Translations under genes and position numbers: made by a program
Notes under the pieces: model-generated
Told to the model about the DNA's origin: nothing
The model's database searches: none
What the model saw: only the letters and a program-made list of their open reading frames with translations
From: Nitrospira moscoviensis
Lineage (GTDB): Bacteria > Nitrospirota > Nitrospiria > Nitrospirales > Nitrospiraceae
Reading direction: 5' to 3'
Assembly (NCBI RefSeq): GCF_001273775.1
Contig: NZ_CP011801.1
Location: forward strand, 2,706,001 to 2,770,000
Length of the DNA: 64,000 nucleotides
Shown: positions 1 to 9,556 of the stretch, piece by piece
Position numbering within the stretch: the stretch's first letter is position 1
Layout: each line of letters starts with the position of its first letter

Positions 1-1037
1 GGTTCTGGCTGGACCGCGGCGTCGACGGCTTTCGCATGGACGTAATCTGGCATCTGGTGAAAGACGAGCAGTTCCGCTGCAACCCGCCGAACCCCGATTA
101 TCATCCCGGACTCTGGCCGTCCCGGCGGTTTCTGTCGACCTATACCGCCGACCGGCCGGAGGTCCACGACATCATCGCGGAGATGCGGCGCGTCGTCGAT
201 GAATACGACGACCGGCTGCTGATCGGGGAGATTTATCTGCCGGTCGACCGGCTCGTCGCGTACTACGGCACCGGCGGCACCGGCCTGCATCTCCCGTTCA
301 ACTTCCAGCTCGTGGAGCTGCCCTGGCGGGCGGAGGCGATCGCCGCCGCGGTCGACCAGTACGAAAAGGCGCTGCCCCCGCACGGCTGGCCGAATTGGGT
401 CTTGGGGAACCACGACAAACCGCGCATCGCCTCCCGGGCGGGCGGCGCGCAAGCCGGCGTCGCGGCCGTCTTGCTGCTCACGCTGCGCGGCACGCCGACC
501 CTCTACTATGGAGACGAGATCGGGATGAGCAACGTCCCCATTCCGGAAGACCGCGTTCAGGATCCCTGGGAGCGGACCATGCCGGGATTCGGCGTCGGCC
601 GCGATCCGGCGCGGACGCCGATGCAGTGGGACGCCTCCCTCCACGCCGGCTTCACCAGCGGAGAGCCGTGGCTCCCGGTCGGGGAGGACTCCGCGCGAAT
701 CAACGTCGCGTTGCAGCGCGAAGACCCGGCCTCGTTGCTCCGGCTCTATCGCCGCCTGATCCAGTTGCGCCGCGCGGAGCCGGTCTTGGTGCTGGGCGAC
801 TATCGCCGGCTTCCCTCTTCACCGGAGGTGTTTTTGTTTCTCCGCCGTTTGGGCGACCGCCGATGCTTGGTGGCGTTGAACTTCAGCGCGGACCGGCAGC
901 CGCTCTCGGTGCCGCCGGAGCTGGCGTCCGCGCGCATCACCGTCTCGACCAGGCTTGAGCGGGAGGGCGCGGTCGTCGGCTCTTCCGCCCGTCTGGAACC
1001 CAATGAAGGGTTCATTTCGATCGGCACGGCGGCGTGA
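1..1037 (+). CDS. GH13 alpha-glucosidase family protein, 5' end outside window
   Basis: The frame is open from base 3, so the first part of the gene lies to the left. The visible 345 residues are the second half of a GH13 catalytic barrel plus its beta domain. Conserved blocks are seen in order: GFRMDVIW with the nucleophile Asp, LIGEIYLP with the acid/base Glu, and VLGNHDKPR with the third catalytic Asp. GTPTLYYGDEIGM and DPARTPMQWD follow, typical of the alpha-glucosidase / oligo-1,6-glucosidase group that hydrolyses short alpha-glucans in the cytoplasm. Substrate specificity (maltose, isomaltose, sucrose, trehalose synthesis) cannot be settled from this half. It converges with the catalase-family gene 73 bp downstream. 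Confidence 0.9.
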   Translation, partial: FWLDRGVDGFRMDVIWHLVKDEQFRCNPPNPDYHPGLWPSRRFLSTYTADRPEVHDIIAEMRRVVDEYDDRLLIGEIYLPVDRLVAYYGTGGTGLHLPFNFQLVELPWRAEAIAAAVDQYEKALPPHGWPNWVLGNHDKPRIASRAGGAQAGVAAVLLLTLRGTPTLYYGDEIGMSNVPIPEDRVQDPWERTMPGFGVGRDPARTPMQWDASLHAGFTSGEPWLPVGEDSARINVALQREDPASLLRLYRRLIQLRRAEPVLVLGDYRRLPSSPEVFLFLRRLGDRRCLVALNFSADRQPLSVPPELASARITVSTRLEREGAVVGSSARLEPNEGFISIGTAA

Positions 1038-1110
1038 CGACCGGGAGCAGACGAGCCTGGATGGAAGAGAACCGCGGATCTCCGCGCGGGTGTTCCAAGC
1101 CGGTGCCGGG

Positions 1111-2412
1111 TCACCGCCCGGCAGGCTGGAGGCCCGGCATCGCGCCGGTCCGGAGCACGTCGTCGAGGCTGCGGGGTTCATGGATGGGCTGCCGGTTGTG
1201 CTCCGCCCGGAAGCGCGCCGATTCCTCGTACACCACCCTGCGCGCCCGCATGATCGAACCCAGCGGCCGGTGCGCCGCCAATCCATGCCATGGAGTGAAC
1301 GATAAGCCGTCGTCGATGGCGCGCGAGCGCGCCTCGCTCCAGGCTTCCTGCGGCGGAACGGTGAGGCGGGCGACGGGGATGTAGGGACTGAGGCGCTCCG
1401 GCCACCGGACCGACGCGTCTTCGACCGGCATCCGGGCCGTGTCGGTGCACAACTGCGCGCGCACCTCCCAGACGCCTCCGCGCGCCCGGAAAAACTCCAC
1501 CACCGCATCGCGCAAGCCATTCGGCCGTCCGGTGAGGTCCAGCTCCCGCCCGATCAACCGTTGGAGCCCGCCGGACACGGGCACGACGGAGAGCTTGGCC
1601 ATATAGGAACCGTAGAGCAGCGGCGCCTGCGTGTAAAACGTTTCGCTGAGGATGTGCGTGATGGGATGGCCGCCCAGCGCGCGCAGGGTCGGGCTCAATC
1701 CGCCCGCCCGCTCGACCAGCGCTTCGACGCCGCGCATCACCGCCGAAAACGCTTTTTTCCACTCCTGCCCCGTATCCGCCGTCGCGGCCAGCAGCCGGAA
1801 GCGCCGCAGGAAACTCCCGGCGTCGGCGGCCTGGAAGGCCGGCGTATCTTGCATGACAAAATCCTGGGTCACGTCCTGCTCGCTCCCCGCCAACCGTTCG
1901 CCGTCGACGCCGATCACTTTGACGGCGAGGCCGCGCGTGGAGGACACGCGGTCGTCCAGGATGTCGCCCGGCTGCGTCGAGAAGCGCAGCACGGCCGGGT
2001 AGCAGCGCGGCTCGGCAAACAAGCCCTGCGCATAGTGGTGCGGCAGGCCGTCGAGCACGCGGAACGTCCCGAGCAAGAGGCCGTGGCTCTTCGCATGGGT
2101 GGCGCGCACCGCATGGCCGTAATCGTGGAACGTCGTCTGATGGATCTTGCGCATCGTCTCCACCAGCGCATCGACGGTCGCGCGCTCATCCTCATGAGCG
2201 GTTTCCATCGCGGGATCGTAGCGGATCGGCCGCAGCGACCAGGCCCGCGCGGTCACGCGCGCCGCCGCGGCCTGCGGCGACGGCGTTCGCCGACCCGCCC
2301 GCATCCGCCGGAGCGTCAGAGCCAAACCGCCCCCGAGCACCGCCACCGCCGCCAACGCCTGATAGAAGGCCAGCCGCGCCTGCTGCCTCTGGTTTTCATG
2401 CGGATGTTCCAT
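1111..2412 (-). CDS. Catalase-family heme protein with N-terminal membrane anchor
   Basis: 433 residues. A hydrophobic segment at about residues 14-35 precedes a catalase-fold domain, so the protein is probably anchored at the membrane. YGHAVRATHAKSHG resembles the distal-histidine region of catalases, and AVLRFSTQPGD, STRGLAVKVIGV and TQDFVMQDTPAFQ are the usual core blocks. The C-terminal SIMRARRVVYEES carries the Tyr most likely to be the proximal heme ligand. This is the divergent, short catalase-related family rather than a classical KatE, so the activity may be peroxidase-like. It follows the multicopper oxidase on the same strand after a 187 bp gap; both would handle oxygen chemistry. 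Only a weak ribosome site precedes the chosen ATG. Confidence 0.85.
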   Translation of the reverse strand: MEHPHENQRQQARLAFYQALAAVAVLGGGLALTLRRMRAGRRTPSPQAAAARVTARAWSLRPIRYDPAMETAHEDERATVDALVETMRKIHQTTFHDYGHAVRATHAKSHGLLLGTFRVLDGLPHHYAQGLFAEPRCYPAVLRFSTQPGDILDDRVSSTRGLAVKVIGVDGERLAGSEQDVTQDFVMQDTPAFQAADAGSFLRRFRLLAATADTGQEWKKAFSAVMRGVEALVERAGGLSPTLRALGGHPITHILSETFYTQAPLLYGSYMAKLSVVPVSGGLQRLIGRELDLTGRPNGLRDAVVEFFRARGGVWEVRAQLCTDTARMPVEDASVRWPERLSPYIPVARLTVPPQEAWSEARSRAIDDGLSFTPWHGLAAHRPLGSIMRARRVVYEESARFRAEHNRQPIHEPRSLDDVLRTGAMPGLQPAGR

Positions 2413-2599
2413 GTCACTCTCTTGGACTGTTTCTTACGACCGCAGGCTGTTCACAATGGCCGATTAATCTCACCCGCCCACCCCGGCGCGCCAAGGCCGC
2501 AGGGGCTGCCACCTTTCCGCATGGTGGCTGTCCCCGTCCTCGCATCCGGGCAGATCGAGCAGCGGGACAGGCACCGGCGTTGCCGGAGCCAGTCCCCTG

Positions 2600-5500
2600 C
2601 TACCGCGACTCGGCTATGCGCGACGCCTGCCGATCGCCCAACGCCATGATCCGCTGATCGCCCGCCGGCAACACGCGGAAATAACCCCATTGCCCGGACT
2701 GCGCGTAGGGCAGCCGCTGGTTGCTCCAGAGGTAATCGCCCGGCAGCCGCCCCGGCCCTCCGGCGGAGGGGATCAGCAGGTCCAGCGTCTCCGACGAGGC
2801 GAACTCCACCACGTTGAGCATGTCGGCGCCCTGCATGAAGGGTTCGATCGGCCACTCGTGCTGCTCCACGCTGAACATCCCGTTCTGCTCGCTCGCCGCG
2901 CCGAACAGGTGGATGCGCACGGCGTCGCCGGCATGTGCCTCGATGATCGGCGTCGCCGGATCCTCCGGCTGATCCACCGCGCAAGGCTGGAAAATCTTGC
3001 CCAGCGAGCAGCCTTTGTCCTCACGGTACTTATACGGCTCCGAGCGGTAATTCACGCCCGTCAGTCCGGCGACGTTCTGCACATACGGCATGAAGCTCGT
3101 GCCGATGATATTGTCCTCGTCCTGGAAGAACAGCGCGACGTCCCGATAGTCACGCCGGGTTTCATAGCCCGGGATCGTCCGATCGATCAGCACGTCGGCC
3201 GTCCAACTGTTTTTGCCGGACAGATCGGCCCCGGTCTTCGGATCGCGATACTGCGCGTCCTTCGGCCCGATGATGATCGCGCCGAACAGGCCGTTGCGGG
3301 GATTGATCAGCGGGCGGCCCCAGTCCCACACGAGCGAGGCGATCTCGCCGTTGGCCGGGTCCGCATAGTACGTGTACGTCCGGCTCTCGCCCGGCGCGAT
3401 CGTCTGATCGCCGGGATTGCGGCCGACGTTGGCGCCCTGGCTGTCTTTGGGATCGAAGGCCAGGCTGATCGCGCTGAACGACGCGCGGCTCTCCTTCATC
3501 CGGTTGGTCAGGTGGATTTTGAGACAGTCGCCGACGTTCGCTCTGAGCGTGAGCGGCATCGGCGTGAGGCCGCCCGCGACCTTCGACGCCTCGTCGTCCA
3601 GCACGTAGATCTTGGCCTCCTGATTGCGCAGCAGGATCTTCCGTTCGAAATCGACTTCAATCGCCTCCGGCGCCTTGGGATTGAACGTCATCCCGGGATA
3701 ATCCATCGCCGAGACGTTGAACGTCTTCACCGGAGCATCGGCCGGACAGACCGGCAGGGGCTTGGGCAATTCCATTTGTCCCGACAACCCGGCCGGCAGC
3801 GGCTGCAGGTCCGGCACGCGTTCGTCGAGCACGCGCACGACGCCCCATCCGCCTTCCGAGAATTTCGACAGCCGTCCGTTGAAGTGGATGTAATCGCCCG
3901 GCTGCAGGCGCGGCCCGCCCGCCTGCGGCACGACCAGGTCGTACCGCTCGGCGATGCCGACGTGGATGGCATTCTTGCGGTTGGCCGTCCCCGCATAGCG
4001 CTCGGTCGTGAACGTGTGCCCGGAGAGCGTCCAGACCATCGTTTCGTTCATCAAGGTATGGATGAGCCGGAACACGAGCGGGTCGCCGAGATAGGCGCGC
4101 AAGAGCGGCGTGCTCGGATCGCCGTGGACCGCGCTGCTGAAGATCTGCGCCCAATCGGGGTTGCTCGCCAGCCGCTGCGCCATCGGTTCGGCGCGGAAGT
4201 TGAGCCCGCTTCCGGTGGTATGCGTCCCCCCGTTCAGGAACGGGAGCGGCGTCATATAAATGTGCTCGGGCATCATGAACGAGATGGTCTTGCCCGCCTC
4301 CAGCGCCACTTCCACCGGTTGGCCCGGCGGATTGCCGGCGGTGACGACGTTCACCGTGTGCGGCACCGTATCGTGGACCTGCACCATCAGCTCCCGGAAA
4401 CTGCCGCTGACCTGATGCCCCACCGGCTCGATGGTATGGATGTCGGCGATCGGGCCGCTGCGAATCGGCTTCCCGGTGACGGGATCGTGATAGGTGGAGC
4501 CGGCCGGTTCCACGAGCAAGGTGCCGAAGCCGCCGTGCGGCCAGGTGGTCGCGCCGAAGGCGTGGTCGTGCCAGAACACCGCGCCCACGTCGGCGTCGGC
4601 CCAGAGCCGCTGCCGGACGAATTCAACGGTCACCATGTCCTTCGCGGGATGGTCGTGCGCGAGCGGCCGGTCGAACGTGATCGTCCTCTCCTTGATCGAG
4701 GCGATGCGGAGGATCTCATTGCCCTGCACGTTGTCGGCGCCCACGAGCAACAGCGTGCCGACATGGTACTGCGCGGCATTGGTGACGCTGATGCTCTTCG
4801 CGCCCTTCTTCGCCGGCGCGGTGAGCGCGGCGTTCATCGGGACCGGCAGGCCTCGTTTTTCCTTCTTCTCCAGCATGGTGAAGGGCCGCACCGACTGCTC
4901 GTAGGAAAAGCCGGTGATCACGCCGTCGGACGCCTGGTTGTCGAACTGGAGAAAATGCGGATGGATGTTGATCTTCGACGACTGGAAGTTGGTGAAGTCG
5001 TCGTCCTCCCATTCGCTCGTCAGGATCCAGTCGAGGCAGTCGTAGATGTTCATACGATAGACGAGCGGATAGCGGCGGTCTTCGTTCCGCCGCACGTCCG
5101 CTTCTTCTTCGTGCAGGACGTACAGGAGCCCGTTCGGATCCACGATCGGCGGCTCCTTGCCCTGCGCCTTCGCCAGCGTGATCGGCAGGCGGATGAAGTG
5201 GATGTTGTAGGGCTGGCGCGGCGCGTTCTCAGGACAGAGGCTCCACCGGCCGTTTTCGCCGGGCTTCGCCGGATCGACGCTCGGCTTGCCGCGTTCGTCC
5301 CGATGGATCATGTCGAGCCAGGGAGCGGGATTCTTGTCGGGCGAAAAGGGCGGCCGCTTGCCGAAGTGCGGCGTGGAGTGCGGCCAAGCCACCTTGCCGG
5401 TCCGGGCGTCGAAGAGGATCGGCGGCCGCTTCCCCGGCGACGGCGAGGTGTACTTGGGGTTGACGACGGCGCTCTCCCGTTCACCGACAGCTCGGTTGCC

Positions 5501-7402
5501 CTCCCACGCCCAGTCCCATACGCTCGCGTCGTAGGCGAGGATCTGGCTCTTCTCATCTTGCTTGTGGCCCGGCTTCCCCATCGTGGGGAGCTGCATCTCG
5601 ACCCAGTCCTTGATCGTCACGACGGCGGGGTCCGCTTTCCAGTCGCTCCTCCCCTTCTCTACGATGCGGAACCGCTTGCCGAACCAGTCGAGCGACTTTC
5701 CGACGAGCTGCTCCGACGTCACGCCCGGCCGCAGCGCGCCGCCCGCGCGGTCCGGCAGCTCCCGCAGATCCGGCATCAGATCCGTGCGCGCGTCGCCCTG
5801 CTGCAGCGTGTTGTAGACCCGCCAGTAGGACCACATGCCGGCGACATAGTGATGCGCCACGTGGCAATGGAAGAGAAAATCGCCGGCCAAATGCTGGCAC
5901 AGGCCCGAGCCGCATTCCGTTTCGAGATCCAGCGCCTCCGCCGGACCGATCACTTCGACATCGACCCGGTCGGTCGTTTGCCGGATCACCGGATATTTCA
6001 GCGGCCCGTTTTTCGCGGCGCTCCAGAGCGGCATCGCTTCCGCGGTGCGCGGGCTGCGCGGCCAGCGGATGGAGCCTCCGTGCGGATGGTGCGAATGAAA
6101 CACTTCCGAGCCGCCGTGCACGATGCGGTACTTGGCCGGGTCGCCCAGATAGCTGCGCGGAATCGGCGTCGGCGCATCGCCGAACGTGTAGGAGCTGTAG
6201 CCCATCGACTCGTCCTCGAAGCCGAAGTACTCGTGCTGGAGATGCATCTGATTGATGCCGAAGGGCTCGCTCCGGTAGTTCAAGGCGCGGGAGCCGGGCC
6301 GGTAGACGTCGGTGAGCGGATCGCGCTGCGGGAGGAAATCGCCCTTCTTGTTCAGCGGCCGGAACGCCTCGTCGCCCACCTCGTGATAGATCACGACGAA
6401 TTCGCGGAAGTCCGGCCCGCTTCCGTTCTTGATCATCGCCTGCCAGCCGCTCGCCATCGGCGTCGGCGCGCCCTGCCCCACCGGCTCCAGATACGCGGAG
6501 CCGCGCGGCTCCACGATGAAGGCGCCGAAGAGGCCCATCACGGTCAACTCCCGGTCGTTGCTGAAGGTGTGGAACTGCCGCGCGCCCTCCTGCGTGCCGG
6601 GCGCGATGTACCATTCGAATTCCCCGGCCTTGCCCTGCTCCACGATCGCGTCGCGGTTCGTCGTGGCGGCCGGCGCCCCGGTCGCGCTCACGATCATGTT
6701 CGATCCGAGAATGTGGAGGCTGACCTCTTCTCCGCCTTCCAATTCGTTGCGCAATGTCAGCTTGATGCACTCGCCGGGGTTGCCGCGCAGCACCAACGGC
6801 TGGATCGCCTGGGCCTGCAGCCCGTGCGTGACGGCGCCGGTGTCGAAGCCCTCGCTGTCCCGCGCCTTGCGGTTGCGCTCTTCTTCCTCCCGGATCGCGG
6901 GAATGCGCTCCGTCAGCGCGTACATGTAGCCGGGGTAAAAGTCCATCCACTGATTGAGCGTGATCTCGACGTTGATCGCGGAGACGTCGAACGGCCGCAC
7001 CGGCGCGGCGGCCGGACAGCGCCCGCCTTGCGCGGACACCGGCTCGGTCCCGGGGTAAGACATGAGCAGCGCGTCCTGGCCGCCGGCGCCGTACTGGTGG
7101 AGCATCGACAGGTGGTTGAACCGGCCGCCCGTCTGCTGCGCGTGGGCATCGTCAGCGAATTGCCGGCCGATCTGCTCCATGGCGCGCTCGTGCTGCCGCG
7201 CCACCATGGCCGTGCGCTCGGCGCGGCCCTCGATGGCGTCTTCCATGATCGTCTGCCCCTTGAGCTGCTCCGCCCACCCCGGCAGCGCCTCCGCGGCAGG
7301 ATGGTGACCGGCGGCGGCTCTCGGCGCCTCGGCTGCCGAGGCGGCGGCCCCGAACGCCGAGAGGGCTAGACCTATGGTGAGAGGAAGGAGTCGGTGCAAC
7401 AT
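2600..7402 (-). CDS. Giant secreted multicopper oxidase, candidate Mn(II)-oxidase type
   Basis: 1600 residues with a signal peptide (residues 1-23, ending ASAAEA) and a clear ribosome site (GGAGG, 6 nt from ATG). Several cupredoxin domains are implied by the length. Copper-ligand motifs are visible: HSHHPHGG at residues 436-443, HCHVAHHYVAGM at 512-523 (the type 1 copper motif with axial Met523), IHPHFLQFD near 813-821, and FWHDHAFG at about 944-951. Ordinary three-domain laccases are 450-600 residues. The unusual size recalls the Mn(II) oxidases MnxG and MofA, although substrate cannot be read from sequence. The protein should act in the periplasm or outside the cell. It lies downstream of a LuxR-type regulator on the same strand, with a ~120 bp palindromic repeat between them. 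Confidence 0.85.
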   Translation of the reverse strand: MLHRLLPLTIGLALSAFGAAASAAEAPRAAAGHHPAAEALPGWAEQLKGQTIMEDAIEGRAERTAMVARQHERAMEQIGRQFADDAHAQQTGGRFNHLSMLHQYGAGGQDALLMSYPGTEPVSAQGGRCPAAAPVRPFDVSAINVEITLNQWMDFYPGYMYALTERIPAIREEEERNRKARDSEGFDTGAVTHGLQAQAIQPLVLRGNPGECIKLTLRNELEGGEEVSLHILGSNMIVSATGAPAATTNRDAIVEQGKAGEFEWYIAPGTQEGARQFHTFSNDRELTVMGLFGAFIVEPRGSAYLEPVGQGAPTPMASGWQAMIKNGSGPDFREFVVIYHEVGDEAFRPLNKKGDFLPQRDPLTDVYRPGSRALNYRSEPFGINQMHLQHEYFGFEDESMGYSSYTFGDAPTPIPRSYLGDPAKYRIVHGGSEVFHSHHPHGGSIRWPRSPRTAEAMPLWSAAKNGPLKYPVIRQTTDRVDVEVIGPAEALDLETECGSGLCQHLAGDFLFHCHVAHHYVAGMWSYWRVYNTLQQGDARTDLMPDLRELPDRAGGALRPGVTSEQLVGKSLDWFGKRFRIVEKGRSDWKADPAVVTIKDWVEMQLPTMGKPGHKQDEKSQILAYDASVWDWAWEGNRAVGERESAVVNPKYTSPSPGKRPPILFDARTGKVAWPHSTPHFGKRPPFSPDKNPAPWLDMIHRDERGKPSVDPAKPGENGRWSLCPENAPRQPYNIHFIRLPITLAKAQGKEPPIVDPNGLLYVLHEEEADVRRNEDRRYPLVYRMNIYDCLDWILTSEWEDDDFTNFQSSKINIHPHFLQFDNQASDGVITGFSYEQSVRPFTMLEKKEKRGLPVPMNAALTAPAKKGAKSISVTNAAQYHVGTLLLVGADNVQGNEILRIASIKERTITFDRPLAHDHPAKDMVTVEFVRQRLWADADVGAVFWHDHAFGATTWPHGGFGTLLVEPAGSTYHDPVTGKPIRSGPIADIHTIEPVGHQVSGSFRELMVQVHDTVPHTVNVVTAGNPPGQPVEVALEAGKTISFMMPEHIYMTPLPFLNGGTHTTGSGLNFRAEPMAQRLASNPDWAQIFSSAVHGDPSTPLLRAYLGDPLVFRLIHTLMNETMVWTLSGHTFTTERYAGTANRKNAIHVGIAERYDLVVPQAGGPRLQPGDYIHFNGRLSKFSEGGWGVVRVLDERVPDLQPLPAGLSGQMELPKPLPVCPADAPVKTFNVSAMDYPGMTFNPKAPEAIEVDFERKILLRNQEAKIYVLDDEASKVAGGLTPMPLTLRANVGDCLKIHLTNRMKESRASFSAISLAFDPKDSQGANVGRNPGDQTIAPGESRTYTYYADPANGEIASLVWDWGRPLINPRNGLFGAIIIGPKDAQYRDPKTGADLSGKNSWTADVLIDRTIPGYETRRDYRDVALFFQDEDNIIGTSFMPYVQNVAGLTGVNYRSEPYKYREDKGCSLGKIFQPCAVDQPEDPATPIIEAHAGDAVRIHLFGAASEQNGMFSVEQHEWPIEPFMQGADMLNVVEFASSETLDLLIPSAGGPGRLPGDYLWSNQRLPYAQSGQWGYFRVLPAGDQRIMALGDRQASRIAESR

Positions 7403-7451
7403 GATCCACCTCCGTCGGACAGTTCAAAAGTTCCGTCTAGCCGATCTTTTG

Positions 7452-7571
7452 AGGATGTTCAAAATGCCCGCCAGCAAGGCCGCAGCGATGTGAGAAGGCG
7501 AGGCGTACCCTTGCGGTACGTTGAGCCTTTGAACGAGCGAGAACGCAGCTCGCGGGCATTTTCAACATCCT
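7452..7571. repeat. ~120 bp palindromic dispersed repeat, copy 1
   Basis: Starts AGGATGTTCAAAATGCCCGC and ends GCGGGCATTTTCAACATCCT, a near-perfect terminal inverted repeat, with GCAAGGCCGCAG and GGTACGTTGAG inside. A second copy is at 9434-9555. It encodes nothing and has MITE-like structure. It ends two bases before the stop codon of the response-regulator gene, so it would form a stem at the 3' end of that transcript. Confidence 0.85.
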
Positions 7572-7572
7572 G

Positions 7573-8268
7573 TCAATGCAGCGCGATGAGGCCGTGGCTC
7601 AGCGCATACGCCGCCAAGTCGTCGGTGCTGCACAGACCGAGACGCTGCTTGATCCGCTTGGTCTGGTGCTCGACTGTCGTGAGCGATAAATCCAAGGTCT
7701 CCGCAATGTCCTTGCTCGTCTTGCCCTGAGCCAGGAGCTGGACGATCTGGCGCTGCCGCGGGCTGAGCTCCGGCGCGCCGTTCTTGGCCACGGGATGCAG
7801 CGGCGCCGCCGCCCGGTGCGCCATCGAGCGGGCCACGGTGGGAGACAGATAGGTCCCCCCGCGCAGCACTTCCGTGAGGGCCCGCACCAGCTCCCCGCTC
7901 ATATCCTGCTTCACGACGTAGGCCGCGCATCCGATCTGAAAGGCCGCCCGGACGAATCGTTCGTCCGCATGCATCGTCAAGGCGATCAGTTTCAGATCGG
8001 GTGCGAGCTGTTTCAAGACACGGCAGGCGTCCAGGCCGTTGAGCAACGGCAGCGTGATATCCACGATGGCGACGTCGGGCTTCAGCCGCTCGGCTTCCGC
8101 GACCAACGCGCGGCCGTCGGCCACCAGGCCCACGATCTCGCAGTCCGCCTCGGCTTCGAGCATCTGCTGGACGCACTGCGCCACCAGCACATGGTCGTCG
8201 GCCAAGAGGACGCGCGGCTTCTGCGGCGTGCTTTGGTCCTTCACCGGTCCCGTCATCCCGCCGCCCAT
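7573..8268 (-). CDS. NarL/FixJ-family response regulator
   Basis: 231 residues. The receiver domain has the acidic pair D24-D25 (LLADDH), the phospho-acceptor D70 (AIVDITLP) and K120 (YVVK). A LuxR-type helix-turn-helix follows at about residues 165-225 (ELSPRQRQIVQLLAQGKTSK). It is a phosphorylation-controlled DNA-binding regulator. No histidine kinase lies next to it. The genes downstream on the same strand are the giant multicopper oxidase and the catalase-family protein, which are plausible targets by context only. An alternative start is Met5; neither has a strong ribosome site. Confidence 0.9.
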   Translation of the reverse strand: MGGGMTGPVKDQSTPQKPRVLLADDHVLVAQCVQQMLEAEADCEIVGLVADGRALVAEAERLKPDVAIVDITLPLLNGLDACRVLKQLAPDLKLIALTMHADERFVRAAFQIGCAAYVVKQDMSGELVRALTEVLRGGTYLSPTVARSMAHRAAAPLHPVAKNGAPELSPRQRQIVQLLAQGKTSKDIAETLDLSLTTVEHQTKRIKQRLGLCSTDDLAAYALSHGLIALH

Positions 8269-8298
8269 GGCTCGCCGCGGCGCGCGAGCGCGCCCTGC

Positions 8299-9165
8299 TT
8301 ACTGGACCTTGACGTCAGGTGTCGCGATTTCCAGCACGTAGCCTTGGTCGTCCATGAGCAACACGACATCTTGCCCCTTCTTGAGGTGCTCCAACTTGGC
8401 CAACGGCGGGCGGAACTTCAGCTCGCGTTCCTGCCCCTGCTCCAATACTGTGAGTCGGCCTTCTCCGCCCTCCGGACCGCTCGCCGACGGCCGCTCGGCT
8501 CCCTGGAACACCGCGCGCAGTTGTTGATGCGCGCCTTTGATGCGCGCCTTGTTGTTTTCCGCGGATTCCTGCACCGCCCGCCCGCTCGCCAACTGCGCGT
8601 CCACCAGATGCCCGGTCTCGTCGGCCATGAACAGCAGCTCCGGCCCCACCGGCATGGCGGTGAGCTTGCCCCGGGCCCGGTCGGCGACGATGAAGGTCTT
8701 GGTGCCCTGCTCCGTTTCGATCACGGCCTTATCCAATCCCACGGTCAGCGGGGTCTTCAGCCGGCCGCGCAGGACCTGGTGATGAGAGGCCTCGTCCGGA
8801 TGGTGATAATCCACCACCGCGTTATGGTCGTTCAGGGTCACGACGATCGCATCCCCCGGCTTGAACGTCTGGCCTTTGAGCGCCGCCGGCTTCTGCGGCA
8901 CGAACAGCGGCTGCGGGTTGCCGATGTCGATTTCCATCTGATTGCCTCTCATCTCGTTGACGCGTCCGAGCACCAGCCGGTTGCCGGGAAGCAGATTCTC
9001 CGTCGGCTCGCTGACGACCCGCTCGCCGCCCGCGTCCTGCACCGTCCCTTTCGACGTCGGCGCCGACTGCCGCTGAGATGATTCCGCCGAGAGAGAGACT
9101 CCCGCCTCTCCCAGCACGATGGCCAGCGCCGCGATCACGATGGTGTGTCTCTGCATCAGATCCAT
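8299..9165 (-). CDS. Secreted protein of unknown function
   Basis: 288 residues from the ATG at 9165, which has a good ribosome site (AGGGGGAACCT directly before it); a longer in-frame reading upstream lacks one. The N-terminus is a signal peptide (AALAIVLGEAGVSLSAESS). The rest is soluble, rich in Val and Gly, with several KGQ / PGDAI turns suggesting a beta-sheet fold. I recognise no family. It is 30 bp upstream of the response regulator on the same strand and is probably cotranscribed with it. No cysteines or obvious metal-binding motifs are seen. Confidence 0.7.
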   Translation of the reverse strand: MDLMQRHTIVIAALAIVLGEAGVSLSAESSQRQSAPTSKGTVQDAGGERVVSEPTENLLPGNRLVLGRVNEMRGNQMEIDIGNPQPLFVPQKPAALKGQTFKPGDAIVVTLNDHNAVVDYHHPDEASHHQVLRGRLKTPLTVGLDKAVIETEQGTKTFIVADRARGKLTAMPVGPELLFMADETGHLVDAQLASGRAVQESAENNKARIKGAHQQLRAVFQGAERPSASGPEGGEGRLTVLEQGQERELKFRPPLAKLEHLKKGQDVVLLMDDQGYVLEIATPDVKVQ

Positions 9166-9433
9166 AGGTTCCCCCTTTGCTTGTGACGCGGTGAGGAGCA
9201 CCGCGTTGAGCGGTGAGTTGATCCCCAACGCTCAAGGCTCTCCCCCTCAAAGCTCACATAAAGAGTGAGCAAGGGTCGGACCAAGGGAAACGGCGGGGCG
9301 GCTCCATGAAAGCGCCGGTTCTCATGCTGTTCCAGAAACGCAAGGGCTCGGACCCGAACCAAATTCCATAGACAGGCTGTCTTACCGGGGACAGGATGTC
9401 CTCGAATGTGTCTGTCCAAACCCAAAATCGTGC

Positions 9434-9555
9434 AGGCTGTTCAAAAAGGCCGTCCAGCAAGGCCGCAGGTTTGCGCGGACCGGAGACGTACCTCCGGGGT
9501 ACGTTGAGGATTCGCGCGAGCCGAGAACGCCGCTGGCGGGCTTTTTCAACAGCCT
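9434..9555. repeat. ~120 bp palindromic dispersed repeat, copy 2
   Basis: Starts AGGCTGTTCAAAAAGGCC and ends GGCTTTTTCAACAGCCT; the inverted ends extend to GC...GC at 9432-9557. It shares GCAAGGCCGCAG, GGTACGTTGAG and GAGAACGC with the copy at 7452-7571. Its right end touches the TAG stop codon (9557-9559) of the baeRF gene, the same placement as copy 1. Confidence 0.85.
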
Positions 9556-9556
9556 G

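Noticed and set aside
1040..1110. Hairpin CGCGGATCTCCGCG between the convergent genes
   Set aside because: The stem is short and there is no T-run on either side, so a terminator is not supported.
2690..7369. A 1559-codon open frame antisense to the multicopper oxidase
   Set aside because: It is the shadow of a high-GC gene: Arg/His/Val-rich, without motifs, while the opposite strand has a signal peptide, ribosome site and copper motifs.
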